A stretch of 64,000 bases of DNA, from the NCBI RefSeq assembly GCF_001051995.2, contig NZ_CP014646.1, positions 2,418,001 through 2,482,000 on the forward strand. The letters run 5' to 3'. This DNA is from Thauera humireducens (GTDB lineage: Bacteria > Pseudomonadota > Gammaproteobacteria > Burkholderiales > Rhodocyclaceae). The first letter of the stretch is position 1; every line of letters begins with the position of its first letter. The notes below the pieces were generated by a model, which was not told the origin of the DNA, did not search any database, and worked only from the letters and a program-made list of their open reading frames with translations. Below, in pieces: positions 38,606-58,256 of the stretch. A program made the translations under genes and the position numbers.

Positions 38606-39145
38606 TCAATTCTTGAACGGGAACTTGAACGCACCCAGAAGCGCACGCGCCTCTTCGTCCGTCTTCGCCGTCGTCGTGATGCTGATGTTCATCCCGCGCA
38701 GAGCATCGATCTTGTCGTACTCGATTTCCGGGAAGATGATCTGTTCCTTGACGCCGAGGTTGTAGTTGCCACGACCGTCGAAACCCTTGGCACCGATACC
38801 ACGGAAGTCGCGAACACGCGGCAGCGCGATCGTGACCAAGCGATCCAGGAACTCGAACATGCGCGGACCACGCAGCGTGACCATGCAACCGATCGGGTAG
38901 CCATCACGAATCTTGAAGCCCGCAATCGACTTGCGGGCCTTGGTGGCAACCGGCTTCTGACCAGCAATCTTGGTCATGTCGCCGATGGCATGCTCGAGAA
39001 TCTTCTTGTCGCCAACAGCCTCACCCACACCCATGTTGAGGGTGATCTTGGTGATGCGCGGCACTTCCATCACGGACTTGTAGCCAAACTGCTTTTGCAG
39101 CGCCGGCGCCACTTCGTCCTTGTAAACCTGTTGCAAGCGAGCCAT
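38606..39145 (-). CDS. rplE: 50S ribosomal protein L5
   Basis: A 179-aa 5S rRNA-binding protein with [21 protein letters not shown] and the conserved [15 protein letters not shown] and [21 protein letters not shown] 39145 follows AAGGAG at 5 bases; GTG 39151 is also in frame but sits too close to that site. Confidence 0.98.
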   Translation of the reverse strand: MARLQQVYKDEVAPALQKQFGYKSVMEVPRITKITLNMGVGEAVGDKKILEHAIGDMTKIAGQKPVATKARKSIAGFKIRDGYPIGCMVTLRGPRMFEFLDRLVTIALPRVRDFRGIGAKGFDGRGNYNLGVKEQIIFPEIEYDKIDALRGMNISITTTAKTDEEARALLGAFKFPFKN

Positions 39146-39154
39146 CGTCACTCC

Positions 39155-39472
39155 TTAGGCGTTCACCAGCTCGCCGTTCGACTTGAAGAAGCGGACCTTG
39201 CGGCCGTCTTCAAGCGTCTTGATCCCGATGCGATCACCCTTCTGGGTAGCGGGATTGAACAGCGCGACGTTCGAAACATGGATCGGCATCTCCTTCTCGA
39301 CGATGCCACCCACTTCACCCTTCAGCGGATTCGGGCGCACATGCTTCTTGACCCGATTCACACCCTCGACCACGACGCGCTCGTCATCGACGCGGCGCAG
39401 CACAGTGCCACGACGGCCACGATCCTTGCCCGTCAGCACCACCACTTCGTCACCCTTGCGGATCTTGTTCAT
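39155..39472 (-). CDS. rplX: 50S ribosomal protein L24
   Basis: A 105-aa assembly-initiating protein with an N-terminal KOW motif ([22 protein letters not shown]). Normal length and position between rplN and rplE. Confidence 0.98.
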   Translation of the reverse strand: MNKIRKGDEVVVLTGKDRGRRGTVLRRVDDERVVVEGVNRVKKHVRPNPLKGEVGGIVEKEMPIHVSNVALFNPATQKGDRIGIKTLEDGRKVRFFKSNGELVNA

Positions 39473-39483
39473 CTAGCGACTCC

Positions 39484-39852
39484 TCAGAGCACTTCAGGCG
39501 CCAGCGAGACGATCTTCATGAACCGCTCGGAGCGCAGCTCACGCGTCACCGGCCCGAAGATACGGGTGCCGATCGGCTCAAGCTTGTTGTTCAGGAGGAC
39601 GGCCGCGTTGTTGTCGAACTTGACCAGCGAGCCGTCAGGACGACGAACACCCTTGGCAGTACGAACCACCACGGCGTTATAGACGTCACCCTTCTTCACA
39701 CGACCGCGCGGTGCGGCATCTTTCACGGTGACCTTGATGATGTCGCCAATGCCGGCATAGCGGCGCTTGGAACCACCCAGGACCTTGATGCACATCACCG
39801 AGCGCGCGCCGGTGTTGTCGGCCACGTCCAGTCTGGACTGCATTTGAATCAT
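39484..39852 (-). CDS. rplN: 50S ribosomal protein L14
   Basis: A 122-aa protein, [20 protein letters not shown] to [12 protein letters not shown], of exactly the usual length. A promoter-bearing gap of 152 bases separates it from rpsQ, so it is probably the first gene of a spc-type transcription unit, as in E. coli. Confidence 0.98.
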   Translation of the reverse strand: MIQMQSRLDVADNTGARSVMCIKVLGGSKRRYAGIGDIIKVTVKDAAPRGRVKKGDVYNAVVVRTAKGVRRPDGSLVKFDNNAAVLLNNKLEPIGTRIFGPVTRELRSERFMKIVSLAPEVL

Positions 39853-39945
39853 GAAAATATCTCCAACTTATCCCGCATGTGCGGACAGTCTTGGAACCCG
39901 TCAGGGTAGGATGCCCCGAGCGAGCCCCGGAGCAAAGAGGCAAAA

Positions 39946-39974
39946 GTATAACAGCCTGGCACCAAGGCGCCAAG
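39946..39974 (-). promoter_or_regulatory. Spc-cluster promoter upstream of rplN
   Basis: On the minus strand: -35 TTGGCG (plus 39969-39974), 17-base spacer, -10 TATACT (plus 39946-39951, 5 of 6 to consensus). The predicted start is near 39939, leaving a leader of about 87 bases before rplN. The spacer and -35 are part of an inverted repeat described separately. Confidence 0.7.
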
Positions 39975-39984
39975 CTGTTTTTTC
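39952..39984 (+). terminator. Hairpin with T-run facing antisense in the rpsQ-rplN gap
   Basis: ACAGC-c-TGGC and its partner GCCA-a-GCTGT (39952-39979) form a 10-bp stem with one internal mismatch and an 8-base loop, followed on the plus strand by TTTTTT (39979-39984). In the plus direction this looks like an intrinsic terminator; on the minus (coding) strand the same hairpin lacks a T-run. No plus-strand gene precedes it. Confidence 0.5.
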
Positions 39985-40004
39985 GTTTGCTACTTACTCA
40001 CTAC

Positions 40005-40274
40005 TCAGATGACACGTGCCTTCTCGAGCACCTTGGCGACACGCCAGGTCTTGGTGCGCGAGATCGGACGGCATTCCTCGATTTCAACGAGGTCGCCAGC
40101 CGCCGCCACGCCGTCTTCGACGTGGGCGTGGTACTTCGCCGAACGCGTGATGATCTTGCCGTAGAGCGGGTGCTTGACCCGGCTCTCGACGAGGACCGTC
40201 ACGGTCTTCTGCATCTTGTCGCTCACCACACGCCCAACCAGCGCGCGACGAACCTTTTGAACTTGCTCGCTCAT
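40005..40274 (-). CDS. rpsQ: 30S ribosomal protein S17
   Basis: An 89-aa OB-fold 16S rRNA-binding protein with [32 protein letters not shown]. Its ATG overlaps the rpmC stop by four bases. It is the last gene before the spc promoter gap. Confidence 0.98.
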   Translation of the reverse strand: MSEQVQKVRRALVGRVVSDKMQKTVTVLVESRVKHPLYGKIITRSAKYHAHVEDGVAAAGDLVEIEECRPISRTKTWRVAKVLEKARVI

Positions 40275-40465
40275 TGCTGACCCGCCTTTTCGCGCAGGAT
40301 GGTACGCACGCGCGCGATATCGCGACGAACCTTCCCGATCTGACTCGTATTGCCCAACTGCTGCGTCGCATGCTGCATGCGCAGCGAAAACTGCGCCTTC
40401 AGCAGGTCGAGCAGCTCCGTGTTCAGCTCATCAGCGCTCTTGGCGCGGAGATCACTCGCTTTCAT
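40271..40465 (-). CDS. rpmC: 50S ribosomal protein L29
   Basis: A 64-aa helical protein at the peptide exit, [20 protein letters not shown] to [15 protein letters not shown] 40465 has GGGAG at 7 bases; a TTG two codons upstream overlaps the rplP stop. Overlaps rpsQ by four bases. Confidence 0.97.
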   Translation of the reverse strand: MKASDLRAKSADELNTELLDLLKAQFSLRMQHATQQLGNTSQIGKVRRDIARVRTILREKAGQQ

Positions 40466-40467
40466 GC

Positions 40468-40884
40468 TCAAGCTCCCACCATGCGAGTGACGAACACCGT
40501 TTCGATCGGGAGCTTCGCGGCAGCAAGCCGGAATGCTTCACGAGCGAGGGCCTCGTCCACGCCATCCATTTCATACAGCACCTTGCCGGGCTGGATCTCG
40601 GCAACCCAGTACTCCGGGTTACCCTTGCCGTTACCCATACGAACTTCGGCGGGCTTCTTCGAGATCGGCTTGTCCGGGAAGATACGGATCCAGATGCGAC
40701 CACCGCGCTTGATGTGGCGGGTCATCGCGCGACGCGCGGATTCGATCTGGCGCGCCGTCAGTCGGCCACGACCGACCGCCTTCAGACCGTATTCGCCGAA
40801 GGACACCTTCGCACCACGGGTAGCGATACCCGTGTTGCGGCCCTTCTGCTCCTTGCGATACTTCCTTCTAGTCGGCTGCAGCAT
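40468..40884 (-). CDS. rplP: 50S ribosomal protein L16
   Basis: A 138-aa protein near the A site, [20 protein letters not shown] with the conserved [20 protein letters not shown]. Two ATG codons are adjacent (40887 and 40884). The second is chosen because AGGGG lies 6 bases before it and it gives the standard N-terminus. The first overlaps the rpsC stop as ATGA. Confidence 0.97.
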   Translation of the reverse strand: MLQPTRRKYRKEQKGRNTGIATRGAKVSFGEYGLKAVGRGRLTARQIESARRAMTRHIKRGGRIWIRIFPDKPISKKPAEVRMGNGKGNPEYWVAEIQPGKVLYEMDGVDEALAREAFRLAAAKLPIETVFVTRMVGA

Positions 40885-41654
40885 CATTCACCCCTGCTTT
40901 CTTCTTGCCGGCCTTCGCCACGACGGGCGGGACGACGACCCGGACGGCCTTCGCCATCACGCGGGGCGCCACGGCGGCCACGGCGGTTGTCGGCTTCCGG
41001 CTCGGCAGCAACCGGCTGTTCATTGCGACCCAGCATCTCGCCCTTGAACACCCAAACCTTGATGCCGATGATGCCGTAGGTCGTCTTCGCTTCCGAAACA
41101 CCGTAGTCGATGTTGGCGCGCAGGGTGTGCAGCGGCACACGGCCTTCGCGATACCACTCGGTACGGGCGATTTCGGCACCATTCAGACGACCCGAGCTCA
41201 TGATCTTGATGCCCTGGGCACCCAGACGCATCGCGTTCTGCATCGCGCGCTTCATCGCGCGGCGGAACATGATGCGCTTCTCGAGCTGCTGCGCGATCGA
41301 ATCGGCGATCAGCTTGGCGTCGACTTCGGGCTTACGCACTTCCTCGATGTTGACGTGAACGGGCACGCCGACGATCTTCTGCAGGTCGCGCTTCAGCGCC
41401 TCGATGTCTTCACCCTTCTTGCCGATGACCACACCGGGACGTGCGCTGTACAGCGTGACGCGCGCATTCTTGGCCGGACGCTCGATGATGACGCGACCCA
41501 CCGATGCGTGCGCCAGACGCTTCTTGAGGTACTCACGGACCTTCAGGTCCTCGTGCAGCATGCCGGCGTAGTCGCGGCTGGAAGCGAACCAGCGCGAACC
41601 CCAGTCACGCGTGACGGCGAGGCGGAAGCCAGTGGGATTGATTTTCTGACCCAT
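40884..41654 (-). CDS. rpsC: 30S ribosomal protein S3
   Basis: A 256-aa protein, [23 protein letters not shown], with a KH domain carrying [17 protein letters not shown] and a C-terminal domain. It is about 20 residues longer than E. coli S3; the extra part is a Gly/Arg/Glu-rich tail ([20 protein letters not shown]), common in betaproteobacteria. Helicase-active mRNA entry-site protein. Confidence 0.98.
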   Translation of the reverse strand: MGQKINPTGFRLAVTRDWGSRWFASSRDYAGMLHEDLKVREYLKKRLAHASVGRVIIERPAKNARVTLYSARPGVVIGKKGEDIEALKRDLQKIVGVPVHVNIEEVRKPEVDAKLIADSIAQQLEKRIMFRRAMKRAMQNAMRLGAQGIKIMSSGRLNGAEIARTEWYREGRVPLHTLRANIDYGVSEAKTTYGIIGIKVWVFKGEMLGRNEQPVAAEPEADNRRGRRGAPRDGEGRPGRRPARRGEGRQEESRGE

Positions 41655-41663
41655 GTTTACTCC

Positions 41664-41993
41664 TTACTCGCCGACAGTCACGTAGACGTGGCAGGTGGGC
41701 TTGAGGATGCGGTTGCCGCGACCCTTCGCACGCGCGGTGAAGCGCTTGAGCGTCATGCCCTCTTCCACGTGAATGGTCTTGACCTTCAGCGCGTCGATAT
41801 CGGCACCGTCGTTGTGCTCGGCATTCGCGATTGCGGACTCGACCACCTTGCGGATGATCTTGGCGCCCTTCTTCGGCGAGAAGGCCAGAATGTTGAGCGC
41901 CTGCTCGACGGACTTGCCGCGAACCAGATCGGCGACCAGACGGCCCTTCTGGGCCGACAGGCGTACGCCACGGAGAATTGCTTTGGTTTCCAT
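41664..41993 (-). CDS. rplV: 50S ribosomal protein L22
   Basis: A 109-aa protein whose extended hairpin (about residues 80-95, [19 protein letters not shown]) lines the exit tunnel. Normal length, no change visible at the macrolide-associated hairpin by eye. Nine bases after rpsS. Confidence 0.98.
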   Translation of the reverse strand: METKAILRGVRLSAQKGRLVADLVRGKSVEQALNILAFSPKKGAKIIRKVVESAIANAEHNDGADIDALKVKTIHVEEGMTLKRFTARAKGRGNRILKPTCHVYVTVGE

Positions 41994-42002
41994 GTCGTCC
42001 TC

Positions 42003-42278
42003 TTAGCGCTTGGCCTTCTTGCTGGCGGCGTGACCCTTGAAGGTACGCGTCAGCGCGAACTCACCCAGCTTGTGGCCGACCATGTTTTCGGTCACGAACA
42101 CGGGAATGTGCTGCTTGCCGTTATGCACGGCAATCGTCAGACCGATGAAGTCGGGCAGGATCGTGGAGCGACGCGACCAGGTCTTGATCGGGCGCTTGTC
42201 GTTGCTCGTCCGAGCCGCGTCGACCTTCTTCAGGAGGTGCGCGTCGATGAACGGGCCTTTCTTGATAGAACGTGCCAT
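42003..42278 (-). CDS. rpsS: 30S ribosomal protein S19
   Basis: A 91-aa head protein, [20 protein letters not shown] with the conserved [21 protein letters not shown] and [17 protein letters not shown]. It lies 10 bases after rplB. Confidence 0.98.
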   Translation of the reverse strand: MARSIKKGPFIDAHLLKKVDAARTSNDKRPIKTWSRRSTILPDFIGLTIAVHNGKQHIPVFVTENMVGHKLGEFALTRTFKGHAASKKAKR

Positions 42279-42288
42279 CTTTTACCCC

Positions 42289-43116
42289 TTAACGCTTATG
42301 ACGACGCTGCACGATCATGTTGTCGGTGCGCTTGTTGCTGCGGGTGCGATAACCCTTGGCAGGCGTACCCCACGGGCTGACCGGCTCGCGAGCCTCACCG
42401 GTGCGGCCTTCGCCGCCACCGTGCGGGTGATCGACCGGGTTCATCGCCACGCCGCGAACGGTCGGGCGAATACCACGCCAGCGATTCGCACCCGCCTTGC
42501 CGATCTTGCGCAGGCCATGCTCTTCGTTGCCGACTTCGCCGATGGTGGCACGGCACTCGACATGCACGCGGCGGATTTCGCCCGAGCGCAGACGGAGCTG
42601 AGCGTATGCACCTTCACGCGCGAGCAGCTGAACCGAAGTACCGGCAGCGCGTGCGATCTGGGCGCCCTTGCCCGGCGTCATCTCGATGCAGTGAATCGTC
42701 GAACCGACCGGGATGTTGCGGATCGGCAGGGCATTGCCCGGCTTGATCGGGGCCTCGGCGCCGCTCAGCAGCTGCTGACCGACTTCGACGCCACGCGGAG
42801 CGATGATGTAGCGACGCTCGCCATCGGCGTAGCACAGCAGTGCGATGTGCGCCGAACGGTTCGGGTCGTACTCGATACGCTCGACCTTCGCCGGGATGCC
42901 GTCCTTGTTCCGACGGAAGTCAACCAGGCGATAGTGCTGCTTGTGACCACCACCCTGGTGGCGCACCGTAATACGACCGTTGTTGTTACGACCGGCGTTC
43001 TTGCTCTGCTTCTCGACCAGGGACGCAACCGGACGGCCCTTGTAGAGGTCTGGATTGACAACCTTGACCTGGGCGCGACGGCCGGCAGAGGTAGGCTTGA
43101 GTTTTACGATTGCCAT
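42289..43116 (-). CDS. rplB: 50S ribosomal protein L2
   Basis: A 275-aa protein close to the peptidyl transferase centre. Family landmarks are [34 protein letters not shown] and the C-terminal [18 protein letters not shown] with its functional histidine. Normal length. Confidence 0.98.
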   Translation of the reverse strand: MAIVKLKPTSAGRRAQVKVVNPDLYKGRPVASLVEKQSKNAGRNNNGRITVRHQGGGHKQHYRLVDFRRNKDGIPAKVERIEYDPNRSAHIALLCYADGERRYIIAPRGVEVGQQLLSGAEAPIKPGNALPIRNIPVGSTIHCIEMTPGKGAQIARAAGTSVQLLAREGAYAQLRLRSGEIRRVHVECRATIGEVGNEEHGLRKIGKAGANRWRGIRPTVRGVAMNPVDHPHGGGEGRTGEAREPVSPWGTPAKGYRTRSNKRTDNMIVQRRHKR

Positions 43117-43122
43117 GATCTA

Positions 43123-43428
43123 TCACTCCCCAGCCGCAAAGTTGATTTCCTGGCCGGGCTTCAGGCACACAAAAGCCTTCTTCCAGTCCTTGCGACGACC
43201 CATGGTCTTGCCGAAGCGCTTGCTCTTGCCCTTGACGTTCAAGACCTGCACCGACTTGACCTCGACCTTGAAGAGTGCCTCTACGGCCGCCTTCACTTCG
43301 GGCTTGGTTGCATCGGCGGCGACTTTGAACACCACCTGCTCATTCTTGTCGGCGACGAAAGTCGCCTTCTCGGAGATCTGCGGGGCGAGCAGCACCTGCA
43401 GCAGACGTTCCTGACTGATCGCGCTCAT
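43123..43428 (-). CDS. rplW: 50S ribosomal protein L23
   Basis: A 101-aa exit-site protein that docks trigger factor and SRP. ATG 43428 ([23 protein letters not shown]) overlaps the rplD stop as ATGA; an in-frame GTG two codons upstream lies inside rplD. Confidence 0.97.
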   Translation of the reverse strand: MSAISQERLLQVLLAPQISEKATFVADKNEQVVFKVAADATKPEVKAAVEALFKVEVKSVQVLNVKGKSKRFGKTMGRRKDWKKAFVCLKPGQEINFAAGE

Positions 43429-44045
43429 TGCCACGCTTCCTCCATCTTCGCCAGCGCACCCTTGGTGACCAGCACCTTCGGGAAACGCACCAGCGACACC
43501 GGATCCGCTTCGTTGACTTCCAACACCAGAACCTGGTGCAGGTTGCGCGAAGACAGGAACAGGTTCTCGTCGATTTCGTCGGTGATGACCAGGACGGAAT
43601 CCAGGCCCATACCCTTCAGCTTCTGCGACAACAGACGAGTCTTCGGCGCCTCGACGCTGAAGCTATCCACGATCGCGAGACGATCTTCACGCGCCAGCTG
43701 CGAGAGGATCGCCGCCACGCCGGCGCGATACATCTTGCGGTTGACCTTCTGGCTGAAGTTCTCGTCCGGCGTATTCGGGAAGATCTTGCCGCCCCCGCGC
43801 CACAGCGGGCTCGAGGCCATACCGGCACGCGCATTGCCCGTACCCTTCTGGCGGAAGGGCTTGCGGGTCGACTTGGCGATCTCCGAGCGGCCCTTCTGCT
43901 TGCGGTTACCCGAGCGCGCATTCGCCATGTAGGCGGTCACGACCTGGTGCACCAGCGCTTCGTTGTAGTCACGACCAAACAGCACATCCGACGCTTCCAG
44001 CGTCGACGCGGCCTGACCCTGATCATTCAAGAGTTTCAGTTCCAT
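43425..44045 (-). CDS. rplD: 50S ribosomal protein L4
   Basis: A 206-aa protein with the tunnel loop ([25 protein letters not shown]) and a start [15 protein letters not shown] preceded by AAGGAG. In E. coli L4 represses the S10 operon through its leader; here no long rpsJ leader is seen, so that control is not evident. Confidence 0.98.
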   Translation of the reverse strand: MELKLLNDQGQAASTLEASDVLFGRDYNEALVHQVVTAYMANARSGNRKQKGRSEIAKSTRKPFRQKGTGNARAGMASSPLWRGGGKIFPNTPDENFSQKVNRKMYRAGVAAILSQLAREDRLAIVDSFSVEAPKTRLLSQKLKGMGLDSVLVITDEIDENLFLSSRNLHQVLVLEVNEADPVSLVRFPKVLVTKGALAKMEEAWQ

Positions 44046-44055
44046 TCCGCGCTCC

Positions 44056-44694
44056 TTAGGCCTTGACCGCCGGGCAAACGACCACGTCGCCGCCCTTCGA
44101 ACCCGGCACTGCACCCTTCACCAGCAGCAGCTGACGCTCGACATCCACGCGAACGATCTCCAGACCCTGGGTCGTGCGCTGCACATTGCCGTACTGACCA
44201 GCCATGCGCTTACCCGGGAAGACACGACCCGGATCCTGCGCCATACCGATCGAACCCGGCGAATTGTGCGAGATGGAGTTACCGTGAGAGGCACGGTTCG
44301 ACGAGAAGTTGTGACGCTTGATCGGACCCGAAAAGCCCTTACCGATCGTCACACCCGTCACATCAACCTTTTGACCGACCTGGAACAGGTCAGCCTTGAT
44401 CACATCACCCGCATTGAAGGCGGCAACCTGATCTTCAGCGATGCGGAATTCCTTCATGCCGCGGCAGGGCTCGACACCCGCCTTGGCCAGATGGCCTGCA
44501 ACCGGCTTGGTGATGCGGCTGGCGCGACGCTTACCATAAGCGACCTGCACCGCGGCATAACCGTCGGTCTCAACCGTCTTGATCTGGGACACACGATTGT
44601 CCGACACGTCAAGCACCGTCACCGGGATGGTACGACCATCCTCTGCGAAGATGCGAGTCATGCCGACCTTGCGTCCAACAAGGCCTAGACTCAT
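44056..44694 (-). CDS. rplC: 50S ribosomal protein L3
   Basis: A 212-aa protein near the peptidyl transferase centre. It carries the extended loop with [35 protein letters not shown], including the glutamine of the methylation motif. AGGAG precedes [17 protein letters not shown] strong promoter lies in the 112-base gap to rpsJ, so rplC can start its own transcript. Confidence 0.98.
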   Translation of the reverse strand: MSLGLVGRKVGMTRIFAEDGRTIPVTVLDVSDNRVSQIKTVETDGYAAVQVAYGKRRASRITKPVAGHLAKAGVEPCRGMKEFRIAEDQVAAFNAGDVIKADLFQVGQKVDVTGVTIGKGFSGPIKRHNFSSNRASHGNSISHNSPGSIGMAQDPGRVFPGKRMAGQYGNVQRTTQGLEIVRVDVERQLLLVKGAVPGSKGGDVVVCPAVKA

Positions 44695-44759
44695 TTTTTT
44701 CTCCTGAATCCCGGTTGCGATTGACCGGGGGTCACAATTAATGCGCCAAAAGGCACAAA

Positions 44760-44795
44760 GGCCGGATTATACCGGCCTACTCGAAACTTCTGCAA
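44760..44795 (-). promoter_or_regulatory. rplC promoter with the -10 box inside a perfect inverted repeat
   Basis: On the minus strand: -35 TTGCAG (plus 44790-44795), 18-base spacer, perfect -10 TATAAT (plus 44766-44771). The -10 is flanked by GGCCGG and CCGGCC (44760-44765 and 44772-44777), forming a perfect 6-bp inverted repeat whose loop is the -10 hexamer. If transcribed from rpsJ, the hairpin is followed by TTTGTGCC, so the element may also slow or stop readthrough. Confidence 0.75.
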
Positions 44796-44806
44796 GCAGG
44801 GATCAC

Positions 44807-45118
44807 TTACTGAAGCTTGATCTCGACATCCACACCCGCCGGAAGATCCAGCTTCATCAACGCATCGACCGTCTTGTCGGTCGGATCGATGATGTCCATC
44901 AGGCGCTGGTGAGTGCGGATTTCCATCTGGTCACGCGACGACTTGTTGACGTGCGGCGAGCGCAGCAGGTCGAAGCGCTCGATGCGGGTCGGCAGCGGAA
45001 CGGGACCACGAACCACGGCGCCGGTGCGCTTGGCGGTTTCAACGATCTCGAGGGCCGACTGGTCGATCAGGCGGTAGTCGAAAGCTTTCAGACGAATGCG
45101 GATTTTCTGGTTCTGCAT
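44807..45118 (-). CDS. rpsJ: 30S ribosomal protein S10 / NusE
   Basis: A 103-aa protein, [20 protein letters not shown] to GVDVEIKLQ, that also acts as NusE in transcription antitermination. It lies 63 bases after tuf, so in this genome it can be read as the last gene of the str cluster. The S10 promoter sits after it, not before. Confidence 0.98.
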   Translation of the reverse strand: MQNQKIRIRLKAFDYRLIDQSALEIVETAKRTGAVVRGPVPLPTRIERFDLLRSPHVNKSSRDQMEIRTHQRLMDIIDPTDKTVDALMKLDLPAGVDVEIKLQ

Positions 45119-45148
45119 GGTTTTTCCTAAAGAGCGAAAAGAGCGGAA

Positions 45149-45170
45149 GGCGGAGCCGCGAAGCTCCGCC
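45149..45170 (-). terminator. GC-rich hairpin in the tuf-rpsJ gap
   Basis: A perfect 8-bp stem GGCGGAGC / GCTCCGCC (plus 45149-45156, 45163-45170) with a 6-base loop lies 11 bases after the tuf stop. On the coding strand it is followed by TTCCGCTCTTTT, a weak T-rich stretch. It is a candidate partial terminator or RNA-stability element between tuf and rpsJ. Confidence 0.45.
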
Positions 45171-45181
45171 CAAATCGAGTC

Positions 45182-46372
<1,191 letters not shown>

Positions 46373-46402
46373 GTTCGTGAGTCCTTGAGTTGAGTGTGTT
46401 GA

Positions 46403-48502
46403 TTACTTACGGCTGCTGATGACGGCTTCGGCAACGCTCTTCGGAGCTTCAGCATAGTGCTTGAACTCCATCGAGTAGGTTGCGCGACCCTGGGTCAGCG
46501 AGCGCAGCTGGGTAGCGTAGCCGAACATTTCCGCAAGCGGCACCTCGGCCTTGACTTCCTTCATTCCGCCCGGGATGTCATCCATGCCCTGGACGATGCC
46601 ACGACGACCCGACAGGTCGCCCATGACGTTACCCATGTAGTCTTCCGGAGTCTCGACCACGACTGCCATCATGGGCTCGAGCAGCACGGGGCTGGCGCGA
46701 CGCATTGCTTCCTTGAAAGCCATCGAGCCGGCCATCTTGAACGCGTTTTCGTTCGAGTCCACGTCGTGGTACGAACCGAAGTGCAGCGTGACCTTGACGT
46801 CGACCACCGGGAAGCCCGCCAGAATGCCGTTGTTGAGCGTTTCCTGGATGCCCTTGTCGACCGCCGGGATGTACTCGCGCGGAACCACGCCACCCTTGAC
46901 GGCATCGACGAACTCGTAACCCTTGCCCTGCTCCGCCGGCTCGAGGTTGATGACCACGTGACCGTACTGACCACGGCCGCCCGACTGCTTGACGAACTTG
47001 CCTTCGACGTCGTTCGCGGCCTTGCGGATCGTCTCGCGATAAGCCACCTGCGGCGCACCGACGTTGGCTTCGACGTTGAATTCACGCTTCATGCGGTCGA
47101 CGATGATCTCGAGGTGAAGCTCACCCATACCCGAGATGATGGTCTGCCCGGACTCTTCGTCCGTGCGCACGCGGAACGACGGATCTTCGGCCGCGAGTCG
47201 CGACAGCGCCAGACCCATCTTCTCCTGGTCGCTCTTGGTCTTCGGCTCGACGGCGACGTGGATCACCGGGTCCGGGAAAACCATGCGCTCGAGGATGACA
47301 GGCGCCGACACGTCACACAGCGTCTCGCCGGTGGTGACATCCTTCAGGCCGACCACGGCCGCGATGTCTCCCGCCAGCACTTCCTTGATCTCTTCACGAT
47401 CATTGGCGTGCATCTGGAGGATGCGGCCAATCCGTTCCTTCTTGCCCTTGATCGAGTTCAGGACGGTGGAGCCCGACTCGAGCACGCCCGAATAAACGCG
47501 GATGAAGGTCAGCTGACCGACAAAGGGGTCGGTCATCAGCTTGAACGCGAGCGCCGAGAACTTCTCGTCATCCTTGGCGTAGCGAACCACTTCCTTGTCA
47601 TCGTCATCAACACCGGCCACAGGCGGAATGTCGATCGGCGACGGCAGGTACTGGATAACCGCATCCAGCATGCGCTGCACACCCTTGTTCTTGAATGCGG
47701 TACCGCAAAGCATCGGCTGAATTTCGCACGCGAGCGTACGGGCACGCAGACCGGCAACGATCTCGTCTTCGGACAGTTCGCCTTCCTCGAGGTACTTGTT
47801 CATCAGTTCCTCGCTGGCCTCGGCTGCCGCCTCGATCATGCTGGCGCGCCACTCTTCCGCGGTCGCCATCAACTCGGCCGGGATCTCGTGATACTCAAAC
47901 TTCATGCCTTGGGACGCTTCGTCCCAGATGATCGCCTTCATCTTCAGAAGATCGACGACACCCGTGAAGCTATCCTCGGCCCCGATCGGGATGACCACCG
48001 GAACCGGATTGGCCTTGAGGCGCGTCTTCATCTGGTCGACGACCTTGAAGAAGTTCGCACCCGACCGGTCCATCTTGTTCACGAAGGCAAGGCGCGGCAC
48101 CCGGTGCTTGGTCGCCTGACGCCACACGGTTTCCGACTGCGGCTGCACACCACCCACGGCGCAGTACACCATGCAAGCGCCATCAAGGACGCGCATCGAG
48201 CGCTCGACTTCGATGGTGAAGTCGACGTGGCCCGGGGTGTCGATGATGTTGAAACGGTGCTCAGGAAGCGAGCGATCCATGCCCTTCCAGAAGCAGGTCA
48301 CTGCAGAGGACGTGATGGTGATGCCACGCTCCTGCTCCTGCACCATCCAGTCGGTGGTCGCTGCACCATCATGCACCTCACCGAGCTTATGGCTCACGCC
48401 GGTGTAGAAGAGGATACGCTCGGTCGTAGTCGTCTTGCCGGCGTCAATGTGAGCGGAGATACCGATGTTGCGGTAGCGCTCGATGGGTGTCTTGCGAGCC
48501 AC
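46403..48502 (-). CDS. fusA: Elongation factor G
   Basis: A 699-aa translocase GTPase. The start is GTG 48502 ([20 protein letters not shown]) with CAGG 6 bases upstream; the frame continues 33 codons further up without homology. The G1 motif [16 protein letters not shown]2 GITI, G3 DTPGHVDF and G4 NKMDR are normal, and domains II-V run to the end. It lies 108 bases after rpsG. Confidence 0.98.
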   Translation of the reverse strand: MARKTPIERYRNIGISAHIDAGKTTTTERILFYTGVSHKLGEVHDGAATTDWMVQEQERGITITSSAVTCFWKGMDRSLPEHRFNIIDTPGHVDFTIEVERSMRVLDGACMVYCAVGGVQPQSETVWRQATKHRVPRLAFVNKMDRSGANFFKVVDQMKTRLKANPVPVVIPIGAEDSFTGVVDLLKMKAIIWDEASQGMKFEYHEIPAELMATAEEWRASMIEAAAEASEELMNKYLEEGELSEDEIVAGLRARTLACEIQPMLCGTAFKNKGVQRMLDAVIQYLPSPIDIPPVAGVDDDDKEVVRYAKDDEKFSALAFKLMTDPFVGQLTFIRVYSGVLESGSTVLNSIKGKKERIGRILQMHANDREEIKEVLAGDIAAVVGLKDVTTGETLCDVSAPVILERMVFPDPVIHVAVEPKTKSDQEKMGLALSRLAAEDPSFRVRTDEESGQTIISGMGELHLEIIVDRMKREFNVEANVGAPQVAYRETIRKAANDVEGKFVKQSGGRGQYGHVVINLEPAEQGKGYEFVDAVKGGVVPREYIPAVDKGIQETLNNGILAGFPVVDVKVTLHFGSYHDVDSNENAFKMAGSMAFKEAMRRASPVLLEPMMAVVVETPEDYMGNVMGDLSGRRGIVQGMDDIPGGMKEVKAEVPLAEMFGYATQLRSLTQGRATYSMEFKHYAEAPKSVAEAVISSRK

Positions 48503-48610
48503 GTTATACCTGCCTTCTGTTATGCGCGCCGTAGACGCGATCAACGAATTTCTTGCGTTAGAAAACAATCGAGCCCTATACAGGGCCCGAGTTACCGCCA
48601 CCGACCAGAA

Positions 48611-49093
<483 letters not shown>

Positions 49094-49114
49094 CTAAATT
49101 TCTTAGGCCAACAA

Positions 49115-49492
49115 TCAGGCTTTCTTCGGACGCTTCGCGCCGTACTTGGAGCGCGACTGCTTACGATCCTTGACACCCTGCAAGTCGAGGGAGCCGCGAA
49201 CGATGTGGTAACGCACACCCGGCAAGTCCTTGACACGACCACCCCGAATCAGAACAACCGAGTGCTCCTGCAGGTTGTGACCTTCACCACCGATGTACGA
49301 GATGACCTCGAAACCATTGGTCAGGCGGACCTTGGCGACCTTACGCAGCGCCGAGTTCGGCTTCTTCGGGGTCGTGGTATAGACGCGGGTGCACACACCA
49401 CGCTTCTGAGGACAAGCTTCCAGGGCAGGAACCTTGCTCTTCGAAGCTTCCATCTGGCGCGGCTTGCGGACAAGCTGATTGATTGTTGGCAT
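49115..49492 (-). CDS. rpsL: 30S ribosomal protein S12
   Basis: A 125-aa decoding-centre protein. K43 and K88 (numbering with Met), the sites of common streptomycin-resistance changes, are the susceptible type ([13 protein letters not shown] and [10 protein letters not shown]). D89, the methylthiolation site, is present. It is preceded by a leader with a strong hairpin terminator and a promoter that overlaps the rpoC stop. Confidence 0.98.
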   Translation of the reverse strand: MPTINQLVRKPRQMEASKSKVPALEACPQKRGVCTRVYTTTPKKPNSALRKVAKVRLTNGFEVISYIGGEGHNLQEHSVVLIRGGRVKDLPGVRYHIVRGSLDLQGVKDRKQSRSKYGAKRPKKA

Positions 49493-49508
49493 AGCTTAAG
49501 AATTTCCC

Positions 49509-49543
49509 AAAAAACCGAGGCAGCCCACCACGGGCCGCCTCGG
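49509..49543 (-). terminator. Intrinsic terminator / attenuator in the rpsL leader
   Basis: On the coding strand a 12-bp stem CCGAGGCGGCCC / GGGCTGCCTCGG (plus 49532-49543 and 49515-49526, one G-U pair in RNA) with a 5-base loop is followed by TTTTTT (plus A run 49509-49514). It stands 17 bases before the rpsL ATG and about 80 bases after the rpoC stop. It can end rpoBC transcripts, but it also lies downstream of the str promoter, so it should act as an attenuator for rpsL. Confidence 0.8.
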
Positions 49544-49583
49544 GCGGATTATTCCGGCTGCGACTGACTACGATTGGTCAGTC
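49535..49583 (-). promoter_or_regulatory. rpsL leader RNA hairpins (candidate antiterminator)
   Basis: Upstream of the terminator stem the leader can form GACTGAC / GTCAGTC (plus 49562-49568 and 49577-49583, 7 bp, 8-base loop). It can also form CCGCC-CGA-GGCGG (plus 49535-49547). The second uses bases of the terminator's 5' arm, so it excludes full terminator formation. This is the arrangement expected for regulated attenuation; the effector is unknown. Confidence 0.5.
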
Positions 49584-49599
49584 CACAAAAAGAGGCCGG

Positions 49600-49625
49600 A
49601 GTTTATTCCGAGACGACAGAAAAAG

Positions 49626-49629
<4 letters not shown>
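49600..49629 (-). promoter_or_regulatory. Str-cluster promoter overlapping the rpoC stop codon
   Basis: On the minus strand: -35 TTGACT (plus 49624-49629, 5 of 6), 18-base spacer, -10 TAAACT (plus 49600-49605, 4 of 6). The predicted start near 49593 gives a leader of about 100 bases before rpsL that includes the attenuator-like hairpins. Confidence 0.6.
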
Positions 49630-53840
<4,211 letters not shown>

Positions 53841-53854
53841 CTATCACTCCATCC

Positions 53855-53881
53855 GGGCCGCCGCATCGTGTGCGGCGGCCC
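53855..53881 (-). repeat. 11-bp inverted repeat in the rpoB-rpoC gap
   Basis: GGGCCGCCGCA (53855-53865) and TGCGGCGGCCC (53871-53881) form a perfect 11-bp stem with a 5-base loop that ends 14 bases before the rpoC ATG, next to its GGAG. There is no T-run, so it is more likely an mRNA processing or stability element than a terminator. Confidence 0.6.
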
Positions 53882-53926
53882 CGGGATTCAATCGCAGGCG
53901 GGTTATCGGGAAGGAATCGGATGCGC

Positions 53927-58060
<4,134 letters not shown>

Positions 58061-58211
58061 GGATGCTCCGGCTAGAGGGCTAACATCGGAAAGACAGAAC
58101 ACAGCGTCCGCATGACTTCAAGCCGCCGTGCGGCCCGCAAACGCTCTGCTCTGGCTTCGGACTCGGCTTGCCTGCCCAGATGGGTCGCAAGCTTTGATAC
58201 AAAGCACGAAA

Positions 58212-58239
58212 GGGCTGGCACTCCTGAGAGTGCCAGCCC
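58212..58239 (-). terminator. Attenuator-like hairpin in the rplL-rpoB gap
   Basis: A perfect 12-bp stem GGGCTGGCACTC / GAGTGCCAGCCC (58212-58223 and 58228-58239) with a 4-base loop lies 18 bases after the rplL stop. On the coding strand it is followed by only TTTC. The E. coli rplL-rpoB gap also holds a partial terminator that lowers rpoBC expression relative to L7/L12, so an analogous role is likely. Confidence 0.7.
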
Positions 58240-58256
58240 CGCTGGAAAGCCGAATA

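Noticed and set aside
48540..48600. Inverted repeat in the rpsG-fusA gap as a terminator
   Set aside because: The stem is only about 5 bp with a mismatch and no T-run; it is unlikely to stop transcription.
46403..48601. A 33-codon N-terminal extension of EF-G starting at ATG 48601
   Set aside because: The extension lacks similarity to EF-G; the family start corresponds to GTG 48502 with a nearby AGG.
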